A stretch of 64,000 nt of DNA from Pseudacidovorax intermedius (lineage in GTDB: Bacteria > Pseudomonadota > Gammaproteobacteria > Burkholderiales > Burkholderiaceae_C), in the NCBI RefSeq assembly GCF_003350475.1, contig NZ_QQAV01000007.1:1-64000 (forward strand), given 5' to 3'. The translations under genes were made by a program, and so were the position numbers. Position 1 is the first letter of the stretch, and every line of letters starts with the position of its first letter. The notes beneath the pieces were generated by a model. It was not told where the DNA came from. It ran no database searches and was given only the letters and a program-made list of their open reading frames with translations. Shown here in pieces: positions 1-8,632 of the stretch.

Positions 1-345
1 GAGGACATGATTGCCGAGCACCGCAAGGAACTGGGCATCACGCCGCGCAAGATCAGCGACGAGGAGATCGTGCAGCGCCTGGTGTATTCGCTGGTCAACG
101 AGGGCGCGCACATCCTGGAGGACGGCATCGCCAGCAAGGCCAGCGACATCGATATGGTCTACATCACGGGCTACGGCTTCCCGATCTTCCGCGGTGGCCC
201 GATGCACTACGCGAGCCAGCAGGGCCTGTTCAATGTGGTGCAGGCGATGCAGCGCTTCGGGCGCAACCCCAACGACGATGGGACGTTCTGGGAGCCGGCA
301 AAGCTGATCCGCCAGCGCGTGGCCGAGGGCCGGGGATTCGCCTGA
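1..345 (+). CDS. 3-hydroxyacyl-CoA dehydrogenase (FadB/FadJ type), C-terminal fragment
   Basis: The reading frame is open from the first base and ends at the TGA at 343-345, so only the last 114 residues are present. They match the second C-terminal dehydrogenase domain of multifunctional beta-oxidation proteins, including a GFPIFRGGPMHYA segment near the end, which is a family hallmark. The enzyme oxidises 3-hydroxyacyl-CoA with NAD in the cytoplasm; a hydratase domain is expected upstream, outside the window. With the acyl-CoA dehydrogenases and ligase at 9349-13503 it fits a local acyl-CoA degradation locus, although the two blocks are separated. Which paralogue (FadB, FadJ or a dedicated one) cannot be told from the fragment. 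Confidence 0.9.
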   Translation, partial: EDMIAEHRKELGITPRKISDEEIVQRLVYSLVNEGAHILEDGIASKASDIDMVYITGYGFPIFRGGPMHYASQQGLFNVVQAMQRFGRNPNDDGTFWEPAKLIRQRVAEGRGFA

Positions 346-371
346 ATGGGACGGCTGGCCGTGGCGCCGGC

Positions 372-1082
372 TCAGTCGCAGCGCAGCCTCAGGCCGCCGG
401 CCATCCAGTGGCCGGCCGGCAGGCGTCCCAGCGCGCGCTGGTGGCTCCAGCGTGACAGCAGGCCCGCCTCGGCGGGCCGCATGCGCAGGCCGTCGATGCC
501 GGCGTCGGCCTGCTCCTGTGCCGGCAGGAAGCACAGCGTGCCACAGGGGGTGGCCACGGCGGGCAGGCCGTCCTGACGCACGATCGGCAGGCCGAGCAGG
601 CGGCCCCAATGCGCGGCCACCCGTTCCGGCGCCCGCACGCGCAGTTCGATGGCGGCGAGCGAGTGCGGGCCCGGGCCGGGCCGGCCTTCGGACGTGAGGG
701 TCGGCGGGGCGCACCGGCCCTCCATCCGCTCGCTGAACTCCAGCGTGCAGCCCCCCGTCTCCCCCGCGGCCAGTTGCAGGGCGCTGCCGGGGCCGAGCAG
801 CCCGCCGTCCGTGACGCTGAGGCCCTGGCGATGGCAGTGCCGCTGCCAGTCGAGCAGATCGGGCACCTGCCAGCCCAGAAGGTCGGGGGCGCCCGTGGTG
901 GCGGGTGGATCGGTGGGTGTCGACACCTCCACGCTGAGCCCGGGTCCATGGAAGGCCAGCCGATCCGGCGCGTGGGCGGGGGCCCAGCCCAGCAGGTCGG
1001 CGAACAGTGCGCGGGCCACGGCGGGATCGGTCATGCGCAGCCGCGCGAATCGAAGCCGGGGCAGGTGGCGGGCGGTGTCCAT
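372..1082 (-). CDS. VOC (glyoxalase-like) family protein
   Basis: A 236-residue protein with two weakly similar halves (about 9-115 and 140-225), the layout of a duplicated vicinal-oxygen-chelate fold. Phrases such as ARLRMTDPAVARALFADLLG and the later RVAAHWGRLLGLP are typical of the first beta-alpha unit of each VOC module. VOC proteins include glyoxalases, extradiol dioxygenases and resistance proteins; I cannot pick a reaction, and no clear metal-ligand set is visible. The gene ends 26 bases after the convergent fadB-like gene and lies 14 bases downstream of the phosphotransferase gene, so these two are probably one transcript. Confidence 0.65.
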   Translation of the reverse strand: MDTARHLPRLRFARLRMTDPAVARALFADLLGWAPAHAPDRLAFHGPGLSVEVSTPTDPPATTGAPDLLGWQVPDLLDWQRHCHRQGLSVTDGGLLGPGSALQLAAGETGGCTLEFSERMEGRCAPPTLTSEGRPGPGPHSLAAIELRVRAPERVAAHWGRLLGLPIVRQDGLPAVATPCGTLCFLPAQEQADAGIDGLRMRPAEAGLLSRWSHQRALGRLPAGHWMAGGLRLRCD

Positions 1083-1096
1083 GCGCGGCGGGCGAC

Positions 1097-2218
1097 TCAG
1101 GCGCCCTGGCCGACGCCGTGCCAGCCAAGCTCGGCCAGCTGCCGGGCCTGGCGGCCGGCCTGCAGGGCTTCGCTGCTGGCCGCGTTGCCGGCCAGGGCCC
1201 GGCCCATGATGCCCTGGGCGATGGCCGCCGCGCGAAAGAGGTTGAAGGCCTCATAGAAGCGCCAGGTCTGCGCGTCGACGCGGGGCAGGGCGCGGCGCTC
1301 GCAGTAGCGCGCCAGGTAGGCCGCCACCGTCGGGATGCCGGCCGCCTGCAGCTGCGCCGCGTCCAGGTCGCCGAGCCCGCGCACCGAGGGCGGCAGCCGC
1401 CAGGCCATGCAGTGGTAGGCGAAGTCGACCATGGGGTCGCCCAGCGTCGACAGCTCCCAGTCCAGCACCGCCACGACGCGCGGCGCATCCTGCGCGAAGA
1501 CCAGGTTGTCCAGTCGGAAGTCGCCATGGACCAGGCGCGTGCCCGTGTCGGCAGGCTGATGGCGCGGCAGCCAGGCGATCAACTGCTCCATCGCCTCGAT
1601 CGGCTCGGTCTCGCTGGCGCGGTACTGGCGGGTCCAGCGGTCCAACTGCCGGGCGATGTAGCCGCCGGTGCGTCCGTAGTCGGCCAGGCCGACCGCCGCC
1701 ACATCCACCTCGTGCAGGGCGGCGAGGGTGCGGTTCATGTCGTCGTAGAGCGCGGCGCGCTCCCTGCTGGCCATGCCGGGCAGGTGCGGGTCCCAGAGGA
1801 TGCGGCCGGGCACGCAGTCCATCACGTAGAACATGGTGCCGATCACCGCCGCGTCGGTGCACAGCGCATGCACCCGCGGCACAGGGACCCCGCTGCCGGC
1901 CAGCGCCCGCATGACGCGGAACTCGCGGTCCACCGCATGGGCCGAGGGCAGCAGCGTGCCGGCGGGCTTGCGCCGCAGCACATAGCGGCCGTCGGGTGTC
2001 TCGACCAGGAAGGTGGGGTTGGACTGGCCGCCCTTGAACTGCGCCAGGCCGAAGCGCTGGCGGGCGCTGCTGTCGACATGGTCGATCCACCATTCGCGCA
2101 GGGCCTGCTCGTCCAGGCGGTGGCCGGGTCGCACCGCGGTGGTGTCTGCAGAGGTGTCGGTCTGGGGCAAGGGGCTGTCTCCGGAGGGCATGCAGGGCGC
2201 CCCGCTTGCGGGCATCAT
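1097..2218 (-). CDS. Phosphotransferase family protein (ACAD10/11 N-domain-like, APH fold)
   Basis: A 373-residue aminoglycoside-phosphotransferase-fold protein. It shows a candidate ATP lysine at 84, the catalytic loop HGD at 231-233 (in LVHGDFRLDN) and the metal-binding DWE at 253-255 followed by STLGDPMVDFAY. This version resembles the kinase-like domain of ACAD10/ACAD11, which in mammals phosphorylates 4-hydroxyacyl-CoA, and free-standing bacterial copies usually sit beside acyl-CoA dehydrogenases, as here. It is transcribed divergently from the LysR gene at 2292 with 73 bases between them. The start is uncertain: ATG at 2218 gives the longest form, but ATG at 2191 would remove a poorly conserved leader. 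Confidence 0.85.
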   Translation of the reverse strand: MMPASGAPCMPSGDSPLPQTDTSADTTAVRPGHRLDEQALREWWIDHVDSSARQRFGLAQFKGGQSNPTFLVETPDGRYVLRRKPAGTLLPSAHAVDREFRVMRALAGSGVPVPRVHALCTDAAVIGTMFYVMDCVPGRILWDPHLPGMASRERAALYDDMNRTLAALHEVDVAAVGLADYGRTGGYIARQLDRWTRQYRASETEPIEAMEQLIAWLPRHQPADTGTRLVHGDFRLDNLVFAQDAPRVVAVLDWELSTLGDPMVDFAYHCMAWRLPPSVRGLGDLDAAQLQAAGIPTVAAYLARYCERRALPRVDAQTWRFYEAFNLFRAAAIAQGIMGRALAGNAASSEALQAGRQARQLAELGWHGVGQGA

Positions 2219-2291
2219 CGGGGGCCGCCAAGGCTAAGCGCCCCGGCCCGTGCTGCCCAATGAAAGCGCGGCATGCCCGCCGATACAGTCC

Positions 2292-3194
2292 ATGCATATT
2301 TCGAGGGTCGATCTCAACCTGCTGGTCGTGCTGGACACGATCTACACCGAGGGCGGCATCACCAAGGCTGCCGACAAGCTGCACCTGACGCAGCCGGCGA
2401 TCAGCCATGCGCTGGCGCGGTTGCGCGACCTGTTCAACGACCCGCTGTTCGAACGCCAGGGCCACCGCATGGTGCCCACGGCACTGACCAAGCGCATCAT
2501 CGATCCGCTGCGCGGCTCGCTGCAGTCGCTGGGCTCGCTGCTGAACGACACCCAGAGCTTCGATGCGGCCACCAGCACCAAGCGCTTCGTGATCGGGCTG
2601 CGCGACTTCATGGAATCGACCGTGATGCCGCCGCTGATGCGCACGCTGGCCCGCGAGGCGCCAGGCGTCGAGGTGGCCAGCGTGCGTGCCAGCCGTCGCA
2701 GCCTCGAGGGTGAGCTGGCGGCCGGCACGCTGGACCTCGCCGTCGACGTGCTGCTGCCCGTGTCGGACGCCGTCAAGTTCACCCGCATCACGGTCGACGG
2801 CGCGGCCGTGGTCGCGCGGCAGGGTCACCCGGCCATCCAGGGCAGCGTGGACATCGACACCTACCTTGCGCAGCGGCATGTGCTGGTCACCACGCGGCGC
2901 CAGGGGCCGGGCTTCGAGGACATCGAGCTGCGCCGCCTGGGCATGCAGCGACAGGTGGCGCTGCGCTGCCAGTATTACTTCGCGGCCTGCCGCACCGTGT
3001 CGCAGACCGACCTGGTGCTCACCATGCCCGAGAGCTACGCCCACATGGTCAACAAGACCTTCGGCAACCAGGTGCTGCCCATGCCGGCGCCGCTGTCCTC
3101 CATGGACGCCTACCTGTACTGGCATGCCAGCGCCGACAACGACGCCGCCAACCGCTGGCTGCGCTCGGTGATGCTGAGCTGCTACGCCCGCTGA
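2292..3194 (+). CDS. LysR-family transcriptional regulator
   Basis: A 300-residue LysR-type regulator with an N-terminal winged helix-turn-helix (about 20-45, with GGITKAADKLHLTQPAISHA) and a C-terminal effector domain. I start it at the ATG at 2292 because MHISRVDLNLLVVLD is the usual LTTR N-terminus; the longer reading frame from 2250 adds an unrelated leader. It diverges from the phosphotransferase gene and precedes the transporter operon at 3369. It is therefore a candidate regulator of either; NodD/PcaQ-like LTTRs with this N-terminus often respond to aromatic or carboxylic acids. The effector is not predictable from the sequence. Confidence 0.9.
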   Translation: MHISRVDLNLLVVLDTIYTEGGITKAADKLHLTQPAISHALARLRDLFNDPLFERQGHRMVPTALTKRIIDPLRGSLQSLGSLLNDTQSFDAATSTKRFVIGLRDFMESTVMPPLMRTLAREAPGVEVASVRASRRSLEGELAAGTLDLAVDVLLPVSDAVKFTRITVDGAAVVARQGHPAIQGSVDIDTYLAQRHVLVTTRRQGPGFEDIELRRLGMQRQVALRCQYYFAACRTVSQTDLVLTMPESYAHMVNKTFGNQVLPMPAPLSSMDAYLYWHASADNDAANRWLRSVMLSCYAR

Positions 3195-3223
3195 GGGCGT
3201 CTTCGCCTCCTCGCACTTCCACC

Positions 3224-3244
3224 GCCGCGGCCAAGCGCCGCGGC
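3224..3244 (+). terminator. GC-rich hairpin after the LysR gene
   Basis: Two copies of GCCGCGGC (3224-3231 and 3237-3244) separated by 5 bases form a perfect 8-bp stem 30 bases after the LysR stop. No T-run follows, so it is only a candidate terminator. Confidence 0.35.
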
Positions 3245-3323
3245 TTCGCTTCGCCCGTTGCCGGCGACCCTTAGGGGTTAATGCCGGTGACAGCGCACGC
3301 ATGCATGCCCACCATCGCAAATC

Positions 3324-3333
3324 TGTTATAACA
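3324..3333 (+). promoter_or_regulatory. TGTTATAACA palindrome upstream of the binding-protein operon
   Basis: A perfect 10-bp palindrome lies in a locally AT-rich stretch 35 bases before the ATG at 3369. It contains TATAAC, a plausible -10 element, so it may be a promoter overlapped by an operator. The rest of the gap 3195-3368 is GC-rich apart from the hairpin at 3224-3244. Confidence 0.4.
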
Positions 3334-3368
3334 AATACGCCGACCCAAGGCGGAACTGGAGACATGCG

Positions 3369-4619
3369 ATGAAGACCGATCGACGTCACTTCCTTCAGGC
3401 GACTGCGGCGGCTGCCGTCCTCGGCAGCGTCGGGGTCCGTCCCGTGAGGGCCCAGGGCGGACCGATCCGCATCGGGCTGATGCTGCCCATGAGCGGCATC
3501 GGCGCCGAGGCGGGCGCCGCCTGGCTGGCCGGGGCCCGCGTGGCCGTGGCGCAGTGGAACGCCAAGGGCGGGGTGCTCAAGCGCCAGGTGGAGCTGGTGG
3601 TGCGCGACGACAAGTTCAGCAGTGCCGGCGCCGTCGCCGCGGCGCGCGAGCTGGCAGGCAGTGGCGTCAACCTGCTCATTGGCGGCTCGCAGTCGCCCAT
3701 GGCGCTGGCGACCGCGCCGATCCTGCCCGAACTCAAGGCGCTGATGGTGGCGCCTTGTCCCACCGTCATGTCGCTCACGCACGAGGGCTTCCAGCGCAAC
3801 TTCTTCCGCCTGTCCTGGAACGCCTACATCGCCTTCGCCGGCATCGGCAACATGCTGACCGACCGCTTCAAGGAGGTGCAGACCTGGTCGTGCATCGTGC
3901 CCGACAGCGAAAACGGCCGCGACATGGCGCGCTTCTTCAGCGTCGGCGTGCAGCGTGCGGCGCAGAAGGCCGGTCGCACGGTCAAGGTGCTCGACCCCGT
4001 CTTCGCCAGCCTCAACAAGGCCGACTACAAGGTGGAGATCAACAGCCTGATGAACGCGCCCTCGCAGGGGCTGTTCGTCGGCCTCACCGCGGCGCCCTGC
4101 ATCAGCCTGCTGCAGCAGGGCCGCGCGGTGGGCATGGACCGCAAGTTCAAGGTGATCGGCGATGCGGGTACCGAGCTGATGATCGCCAAGGCGATGCAGA
4201 AGTCGACGCCGGCCAACCTCTGGAGCATCAGCTACTGGGTGCCCGGCACCGAGGCCGGCCGCCGCCATGCGATGAGCAACGCGCTGTACGAGGACTACGT
4301 CAAGCTCACGGGCGACCGCAATCCGCCCAGCATCGTGCAGTCCAGCCACCGCTGCGCGCTGGCGCTGTTCAACGGCATCGAGAAGGCCGGCGGCACCGAC
4401 ACCGACGCCGTCATCGCCGCGCTCGAAGGCCTGGAGTTCGACACCGCGGTGGGCCGCTACCACATCCGCAAGGAAGACCACCAGGGCCTGGGCGAGGCCT
4501 ACATCGCCCAGGTGGGCGCCCGCGAGGCCGACCCCGGCTACGGCATCGTCGATGCCATCGCCTACCGCGAGGCCGACGTGGCCGAGCCGCCGAGCCCCGG
4601 CAAGCCGCTGTCGATGTGA
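3369..4619 (+). CDS. ABC transporter substrate-binding protein (Liv/HAAT type), paralogue 1
   Basis: A 416-residue periplasmic binding protein of the branched-chain amino acid (type I fold) family. It starts with a twin-arginine-like signal (DRRHFLQA, residues 4-11) and a cleavage site near residue 29 after RPVRAQ. It then reads RIGLMLPMSGIGAEAG, the usual first strand of the mature domain. It is followed 11 bases later by a close paralogue (4631-5884), then by the permease and two ATPases, so it is the first gene of a Liv-type import operon. Given the acyl-CoA genes downstream, the ligand is more likely a carboxylic or aromatic acid than an amino acid; this is inference from context. Confidence 0.9.
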   Translation: MKTDRRHFLQATAAAAVLGSVGVRPVRAQGGPIRIGLMLPMSGIGAEAGAAWLAGARVAVAQWNAKGGVLKRQVELVVRDDKFSSAGAVAAARELAGSGVNLLIGGSQSPMALATAPILPELKALMVAPCPTVMSLTHEGFQRNFFRLSWNAYIAFAGIGNMLTDRFKEVQTWSCIVPDSENGRDMARFFSVGVQRAAQKAGRTVKVLDPVFASLNKADYKVEINSLMNAPSQGLFVGLTAAPCISLLQQGRAVGMDRKFKVIGDAGTELMIAKAMQKSTPANLWSISYWVPGTEAGRRHAMSNALYEDYVKLTGDRNPPSIVQSSHRCALALFNGIEKAGGTDTDAVIAALEGLEFDTAVGRYHIRKEDHQGLGEAYIAQVGAREADPGYGIVDAIAYREADVAEPPSPGKPLSM

Positions 4620-4630
4620 GGAGCAGGACC

Positions 4631-5884
4631 ATGTCGCTGCGACGCAGAACCTTGATCCAGGGCGCCGGTGCAGGCGCCGTGCTGGCCGCGACGGCGGCGC
4701 CATGGGTGCGCGCCCAGCCCGGACCGCTGCGCATCGGTGCCATGCTGCCCATGAGCGGCATCGGCGCCGAGGCCGGTGCCAACTGGCTGGCCGGCATCCG
4801 TGCCGCCCAGATGCAATGGAACGACCAGGGCGGGCTCCTGGGTCGCCCGATCGAGATCGTGGTGCGCGACGACAAGTTCACCAGCGCGGGCGCGGTGGCG
4901 GCCGTGCGCGAGCTGGCGGGCGAAGGCGTCAACCTGTCGGTGGGTGCGGGCCAGTCGCCCATGGCCCTGGCCATCGCGCCGATCCTGGCCGAGCTCAAGG
5001 CGGTGGTGGCGGCGCCTGCGCCGACGGTGATGTCGGTCACGCACGAGAACTTCAGCCGCCACTTCTTCCGCGTGGCGTCCAACGCGCTGATGCTCTTCGG
5101 CGGCATCGGCAACATGCTGGCGACCAAGTTCCCGCAGGTGGGCAGCTGGGCGCTGATCCTGCCCGACAGCGAGAACGGCCGCGACATGGCGCGCTATTTC
5201 CGCCTGGGCGTGGAGCGGGCCGCCAAGGCCGGCGGCACCACGCCGAAGGTGCTGGAGCCGGTGTATGCCTCGCTCAACAAGGCCGACTACAAGGTCGAGA
5301 TCAACAGCCTGATGAATTCCGGCGCGGAAGGGCTCTTCGTGGGCCTGACGGCCGCGCCCTGCGTGAGCCTGCTGCAGCAGGGCCGCGCCGTCGGCATGGA
5401 CCGCCGCTTCAAGGTGATCGGCGAAGCCGGCACCGAGCTGATGATCGCCAAGGCCATGGGCCGCTCCACGCCGCAAAACCTGTGGGGCGTGAGCTTCTGG
5501 GCGCCCGAGCTGGAGCCCTTCAAGAGCCAGTATCCGCTCAGCCGCCAGTTGTCCGAGTACATCGTCAAGGTCACCGGCACGCCCCATGTGCCGGGCATTG
5601 TGCAGGCCTCGCACCGGTCGGCGCTGGCGCTGTTCAATGCGGTGAAGAAGGCGGGCAGCACCGAGACCGAGGCCGTGATCCCGGCGCTGGAGGGGCTGGC
5701 TTTCGACACGGCGGCGGGCCCCTACCGCATCCGCAAGGAGGATCACCAGGGCATCGGCTATGCCTACTTCGCGAAGATTGGCGCGCGCGAGGCGGCGCCC
5801 GGCTATGGCCTGGAGCAGGTGATCCGCCTGGACGAATCCGAGATCGTCGAGCCGCCGTCGCCCGGCCGCAAGTACGAGGCCTGA
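4631..5884 (+). CDS. ABC transporter substrate-binding protein (Liv/HAAT type), paralogue 2
   Basis: A 417-residue paralogue of the preceding protein, with the same architecture: RRRTLIQ twin-arginine-like signal, cleavage after about residue 29, and the shared blocks RIGAMLPMSGIGAEAG, DSENGRDMAR, NKADYKVEINSLMN and RAVGMDR. The pair is clearly a tandem duplication by eye, most conserved in the ligand-lobe core and divergent near the loop at about 290-310. The start at 4631 has a GGAG-containing leader and fits the signal peptide; the open frame upstream of it is antisense noise. It stops 4 bases before the permease gene. Confidence 0.9.
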   Translation: MSLRRRTLIQGAGAGAVLAATAAPWVRAQPGPLRIGAMLPMSGIGAEAGANWLAGIRAAQMQWNDQGGLLGRPIEIVVRDDKFTSAGAVAAVRELAGEGVNLSVGAGQSPMALAIAPILAELKAVVAAPAPTVMSVTHENFSRHFFRVASNALMLFGGIGNMLATKFPQVGSWALILPDSENGRDMARYFRLGVERAAKAGGTTPKVLEPVYASLNKADYKVEINSLMNSGAEGLFVGLTAAPCVSLLQQGRAVGMDRRFKVIGEAGTELMIAKAMGRSTPQNLWGVSFWAPELEPFKSQYPLSRQLSEYIVKVTGTPHVPGIVQASHRSALALFNAVKKAGSTETEAVIPALEGLAFDTAAGPYRIRKEDHQGIGYAYFAKIGAREAAPGYGLEQVIRLDESEIVEPPSPGRKYEA

Positions 5885-5888
5885 CGCG

Positions 5889-7862
5889 ATGGCCAACGAG
5901 ATCCTCTTTGCCTTCTTCAATGCCGCCGCCTTCGGCATGGCCATTTTCCTGGTGGCGGCCGGGCTGACGCTCATCTTTGGGTTGCTGCGGCTGCTCAACA
6001 TGGCGCAGGGCGGCTTCTTCATGATCGGCGCCTACACGGCCTATTCGGTCATGGGCCGCGACGTGCAGTCGCTGGGCATGTTCCTGCTGGCGGCCCTGGC
6101 GGGCGGCGTGGTGGTGGCGGTGCTGGGGCTGGTCACCGACCGGCTCGTGCTGCGGCGGCTGCGCCATGTCGATCCGCACTATGTGCTGATCGCCACCTTC
6201 GCGCTCATGATGGTGTGCACCGGCGTCACCAAGCTGGTGTGGGGGGTGGACTTCTTCTCCGTCAACCCGCCGCCGGGGCTGGATCAGCCGCTCAATCCCT
6301 TCGGGCTGTTCTTCTCGGCCTACCAGATCTTCGTGATCGCGGCCGGCCTGGTGATCTACGTGCTGCTCGAGATCGCCATCCACCGCATGTGGTTCGGCAA
6401 GCTCATGCAGGCGCTGGCGGCCGATCCGTGGATGTCGGGCGTGCTGGGGCTGAACGTGTCCTTCGGGGTGGCGCTCAGCGTGATGGCCAGCTTCATGCTC
6501 GCCGGCCTGGCGGGCGGGCTGCTGCTGCCCAACCAGAGCCTGTCGACCGGCCTGGGCGACTCCTACCTCATGTATGCCTTCTTCGCCGTCATCATCGGCG
6601 GGCTCGGCAACATCCGCGGTGCCTTCATCGGCTCGCTGGTGCTGGGGCTGGTGCAGAGCCTGAACACGGTGCTGCTCCCGCAGGTGCCGGGTCTGGCGGT
6701 GTACGTGGTGCTGGCGATCTTCCTGCTGTGCAGGCCCAGCGGCCTGTTCCCCGCGGTGGGCAGCCAGGACGCCGGCCACCACGAGGCCGGCAGTGGCGGC
6801 AGCCTGCACCGTCCGCAGGTGCCGCGCCGGGTCTGGCAGGCGCTGGGCACGGCCCTGGTGCTGCTGCTGGCCACGCTGCCCTGGTGGGTGGGCGCCGGCC
6901 CGCTCTATGTGGTGGGCACAGTGCTGATCCAGGTGGTGTTCGCGCTGTCGTGGAACATCCTCTTCGGCTACACCGGCCTGGTCTCCTTCGGCCATGCGGG
7001 CTTCTTCGCCATCGGCGCCTACCTGACGGCGCTGGCGCTGCGGCACGTGGCCGGCGTGCCCTTCCTGCTGGTGATGGGCGGCGCTGCGCTGCTGGGTGCG
7101 GCGGCGGCCTGGCTGGTCGGCGTGCTGGCACTGCGCCGCATGAGCGGCGTGTTCCTGGCGGTGCTGACCGTGGCGCTGGCCGAGGCCCTGCGGCTGGTCA
7201 TCGGCTTCAGCGCCTTCCTGGGGCGCGAGGACGGCATCACTGACATTCCGCGGCCGGTGCTCGACCTGCTGCTGCTGCGCGTGGACCTGGGCAGCTCCAA
7301 CGCCTACTACCTGTTCCTGCTGGCGACCTGCGTGCTGATCACCGGCGCCTTGTGGTGGCTGCTGCACAGCCGCTTCGGGCGCACGCTGCAGACCATCCGC
7401 CAGGACCCGGAGCGTGCGGCCTTCATGGGCACGCCCGTGGCCAGCTATCGGCTGGCCGCCTTCGTCATCTCCGGGGCCGTGGCCGCGGTGGCCGGCTGCC
7501 TGTACGCGCCCTGGTCGCGCATCGTGACGGTGGAAGAGGTGCACTGGCTGGCCTCGGCCCAGCCGATGCTCAACACGCTGCTGGGCGGCGTCAGCTCCTT
7601 CTGGGGACCGGTGGTGGGGGCGGGGCTGTTCGCCGCCATCGCCTATGCCACGCGCACCCTGGTCGGGCTGTCGGAGCTGATCGTGGGCTGCGGCCTGCTG
7701 GCCATCATCCTGCTGGCGCCGAACGGGGCGGTGGGCCTGTGGCGCAGCCTGGAGGCGCGGCTGTGGGGCGAGCGCGCCCGCACCCCCGCGCCGCCCGAGC
7801 CGCATTCACAGGCCGCGCCTCGGGCCGCCGGCCAGCCGCTGCGCGCGGGAGGCACGCCATGA
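5889..7862 (+). CDS. Fused LivH-LivM ABC transporter permease
   Basis: A 657-residue membrane protein joining the two permeases of a branched-chain-amino-acid-type ABC transporter. Residues about 1-290 are LivH-like (membrane segments, NMAQGGFFMIGAYTAY, VIIGGLGNIRGAF). Residues 291-318 form a glycine- and histidine-rich linker without hydrophobic segments. Residues about 319-630 are LivM-like (NILFGYTGLVSFGHAGFFAIGAYL, LGGVSSFWGPVVGAG). In most Liv operons these are separate genes of about 300 residues each. It overlaps the ATPase gene by 4 bases (ATGA at 7859-7862), implying translational coupling. Confidence 0.92.
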   Translation: MANEILFAFFNAAAFGMAIFLVAAGLTLIFGLLRLLNMAQGGFFMIGAYTAYSVMGRDVQSLGMFLLAALAGGVVVAVLGLVTDRLVLRRLRHVDPHYVLIATFALMMVCTGVTKLVWGVDFFSVNPPPGLDQPLNPFGLFFSAYQIFVIAAGLVIYVLLEIAIHRMWFGKLMQALAADPWMSGVLGLNVSFGVALSVMASFMLAGLAGGLLLPNQSLSTGLGDSYLMYAFFAVIIGGLGNIRGAFIGSLVLGLVQSLNTVLLPQVPGLAVYVVLAIFLLCRPSGLFPAVGSQDAGHHEAGSGGSLHRPQVPRRVWQALGTALVLLLATLPWWVGAGPLYVVGTVLIQVVFALSWNILFGYTGLVSFGHAGFFAIGAYLTALALRHVAGVPFLLVMGGAALLGAAAAWLVGVLALRRMSGVFLAVLTVALAEALRLVIGFSAFLGREDGITDIPRPVLDLLLLRVDLGSSNAYYLFLLATCVLITGALWWLLHSRFGRTLQTIRQDPERAAFMGTPVASYRLAAFVISGAVAAVAGCLYAPWSRIVTVEEVHWLASAQPMLNTLLGGVSSFWGPVVGAGLFAAIAYATRTLVGLSELIVGCGLLAIILLAPNGAVGLWRSLEARLWGERARTPAPPEPHSQAAPRAAGQPLRAGGTP

Positions 7863-8632
7863 GCACCGCACTGCTGGAAGTGAGCCAGGTCCGCAAGAAC
7901 TACGGCCCCATCGAAGTCCTGCGCGGCGTCAGCCTGGCGGTGGAGCCGGGCCAGGTGTTCGCCATCATCGGACCCAACGGCGCGGGCAAGACCACCATGT
8001 TCCGGGTGATGACCGGCGAGGTCGCCTGCAACGGCGGCAGCATCCGCTTCAAGGGCGAGGACGTCACCCGCCTGTCGTCGCATGAGCGGGTGCGCCGCGG
8101 CTTCGGCCGCACCTTCCAGGTGGCGCGCGTGTTCGCCGACTTCGATGTGCTGGACAACGTCGTCGTCGCCATCGAGGCGCGGCGGCGCCACACCGGCGAG
8201 CCGCTCGGCGCGTGGCGGCGCTGCGCACCGTCGCCCGACATCCGGGACGAGGCGATGGCGCTGCTGGCCGATCTGCGCCTCGCCGGGCATGCGCAGCAGG
8301 GCGCGCGCTTCCTGTCGCATGGCGACAAGAAGCGGCTGGAGTTCGCCATCGCCCTGGCGGGCCGGCCCGCCATCCTGATGCTGGACGAGCCCACCGCGGG
8401 CATGTCCCCGAGCGACCGCGCCGACGTGGCCGCGCTGATCGCCCGCATGCGGCGCGAGCGCGGCATCACGGTGGTGATGACCGAACACGACATGGACGTG
8501 GTCTTCGGCCTGGCCGACCGGATCATGGTGATGAACTATGGCGAGGTGGTCTCCACCGGCAGCGTCGAGGCCGTGCGCGCCGATCCGCGCGTGCGCGAGG
8601 TCTACCTCGGCAAGGAGATGGTCCATGCTTGA
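7859..8632 (+). CDS. livG: ABC transporter ATP-binding protein (LivG type)
   Basis: A 257-residue ATPase with Walker A GPNGAGKTT (38-46), Walker B ILMLDEPTAGM and the H-loop MTEHDMDVVF. The LivG-specific RTFQVARVFADFDVLDNV block is present. The signature motif reads LSHGDKK rather than the usual LSxGxQ, a common LivG variation. It couples through start/stop overlaps to the fused permease upstream and to LivF downstream (8-base overlap). It powers import at the inner membrane. Confidence 0.92.
   Translation: MSTALLEVSQVRKNYGPIEVLRGVSLAVEPGQVFAIIGPNGAGKTTMFRVMTGEVACNGGSIRFKGEDVTRLSSHERVRRGFGRTFQVARVFADFDVLDNVVVAIEARRRHTGEPLGAWRRCAPSPDIRDEAMALLADLRLAGHAQQGARFLSHGDKKRLEFAIALAGRPAILMLDEPTAGMSPSDRADVAALIARMRRERGITVVMTEHDMDVVFGLADRIMVMNYGEVVSTGSVEAVRADPRVREVYLGKEMVHA

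Noticed and set aside
1251-4703. 1150-codon open frame on the minus strand
   Set aside because: Shadow of high-GC coding: it runs antisense to the LysR and receptor genes and out of frame through the phosphotransferase gene, with composition rich in H, R, A and G and no family motifs.
5634-7805. 723-codon open frame on the minus strand
   Set aside because: Antisense to the fused LivHM gene; translation is dominated by Q, H and R with no domains.
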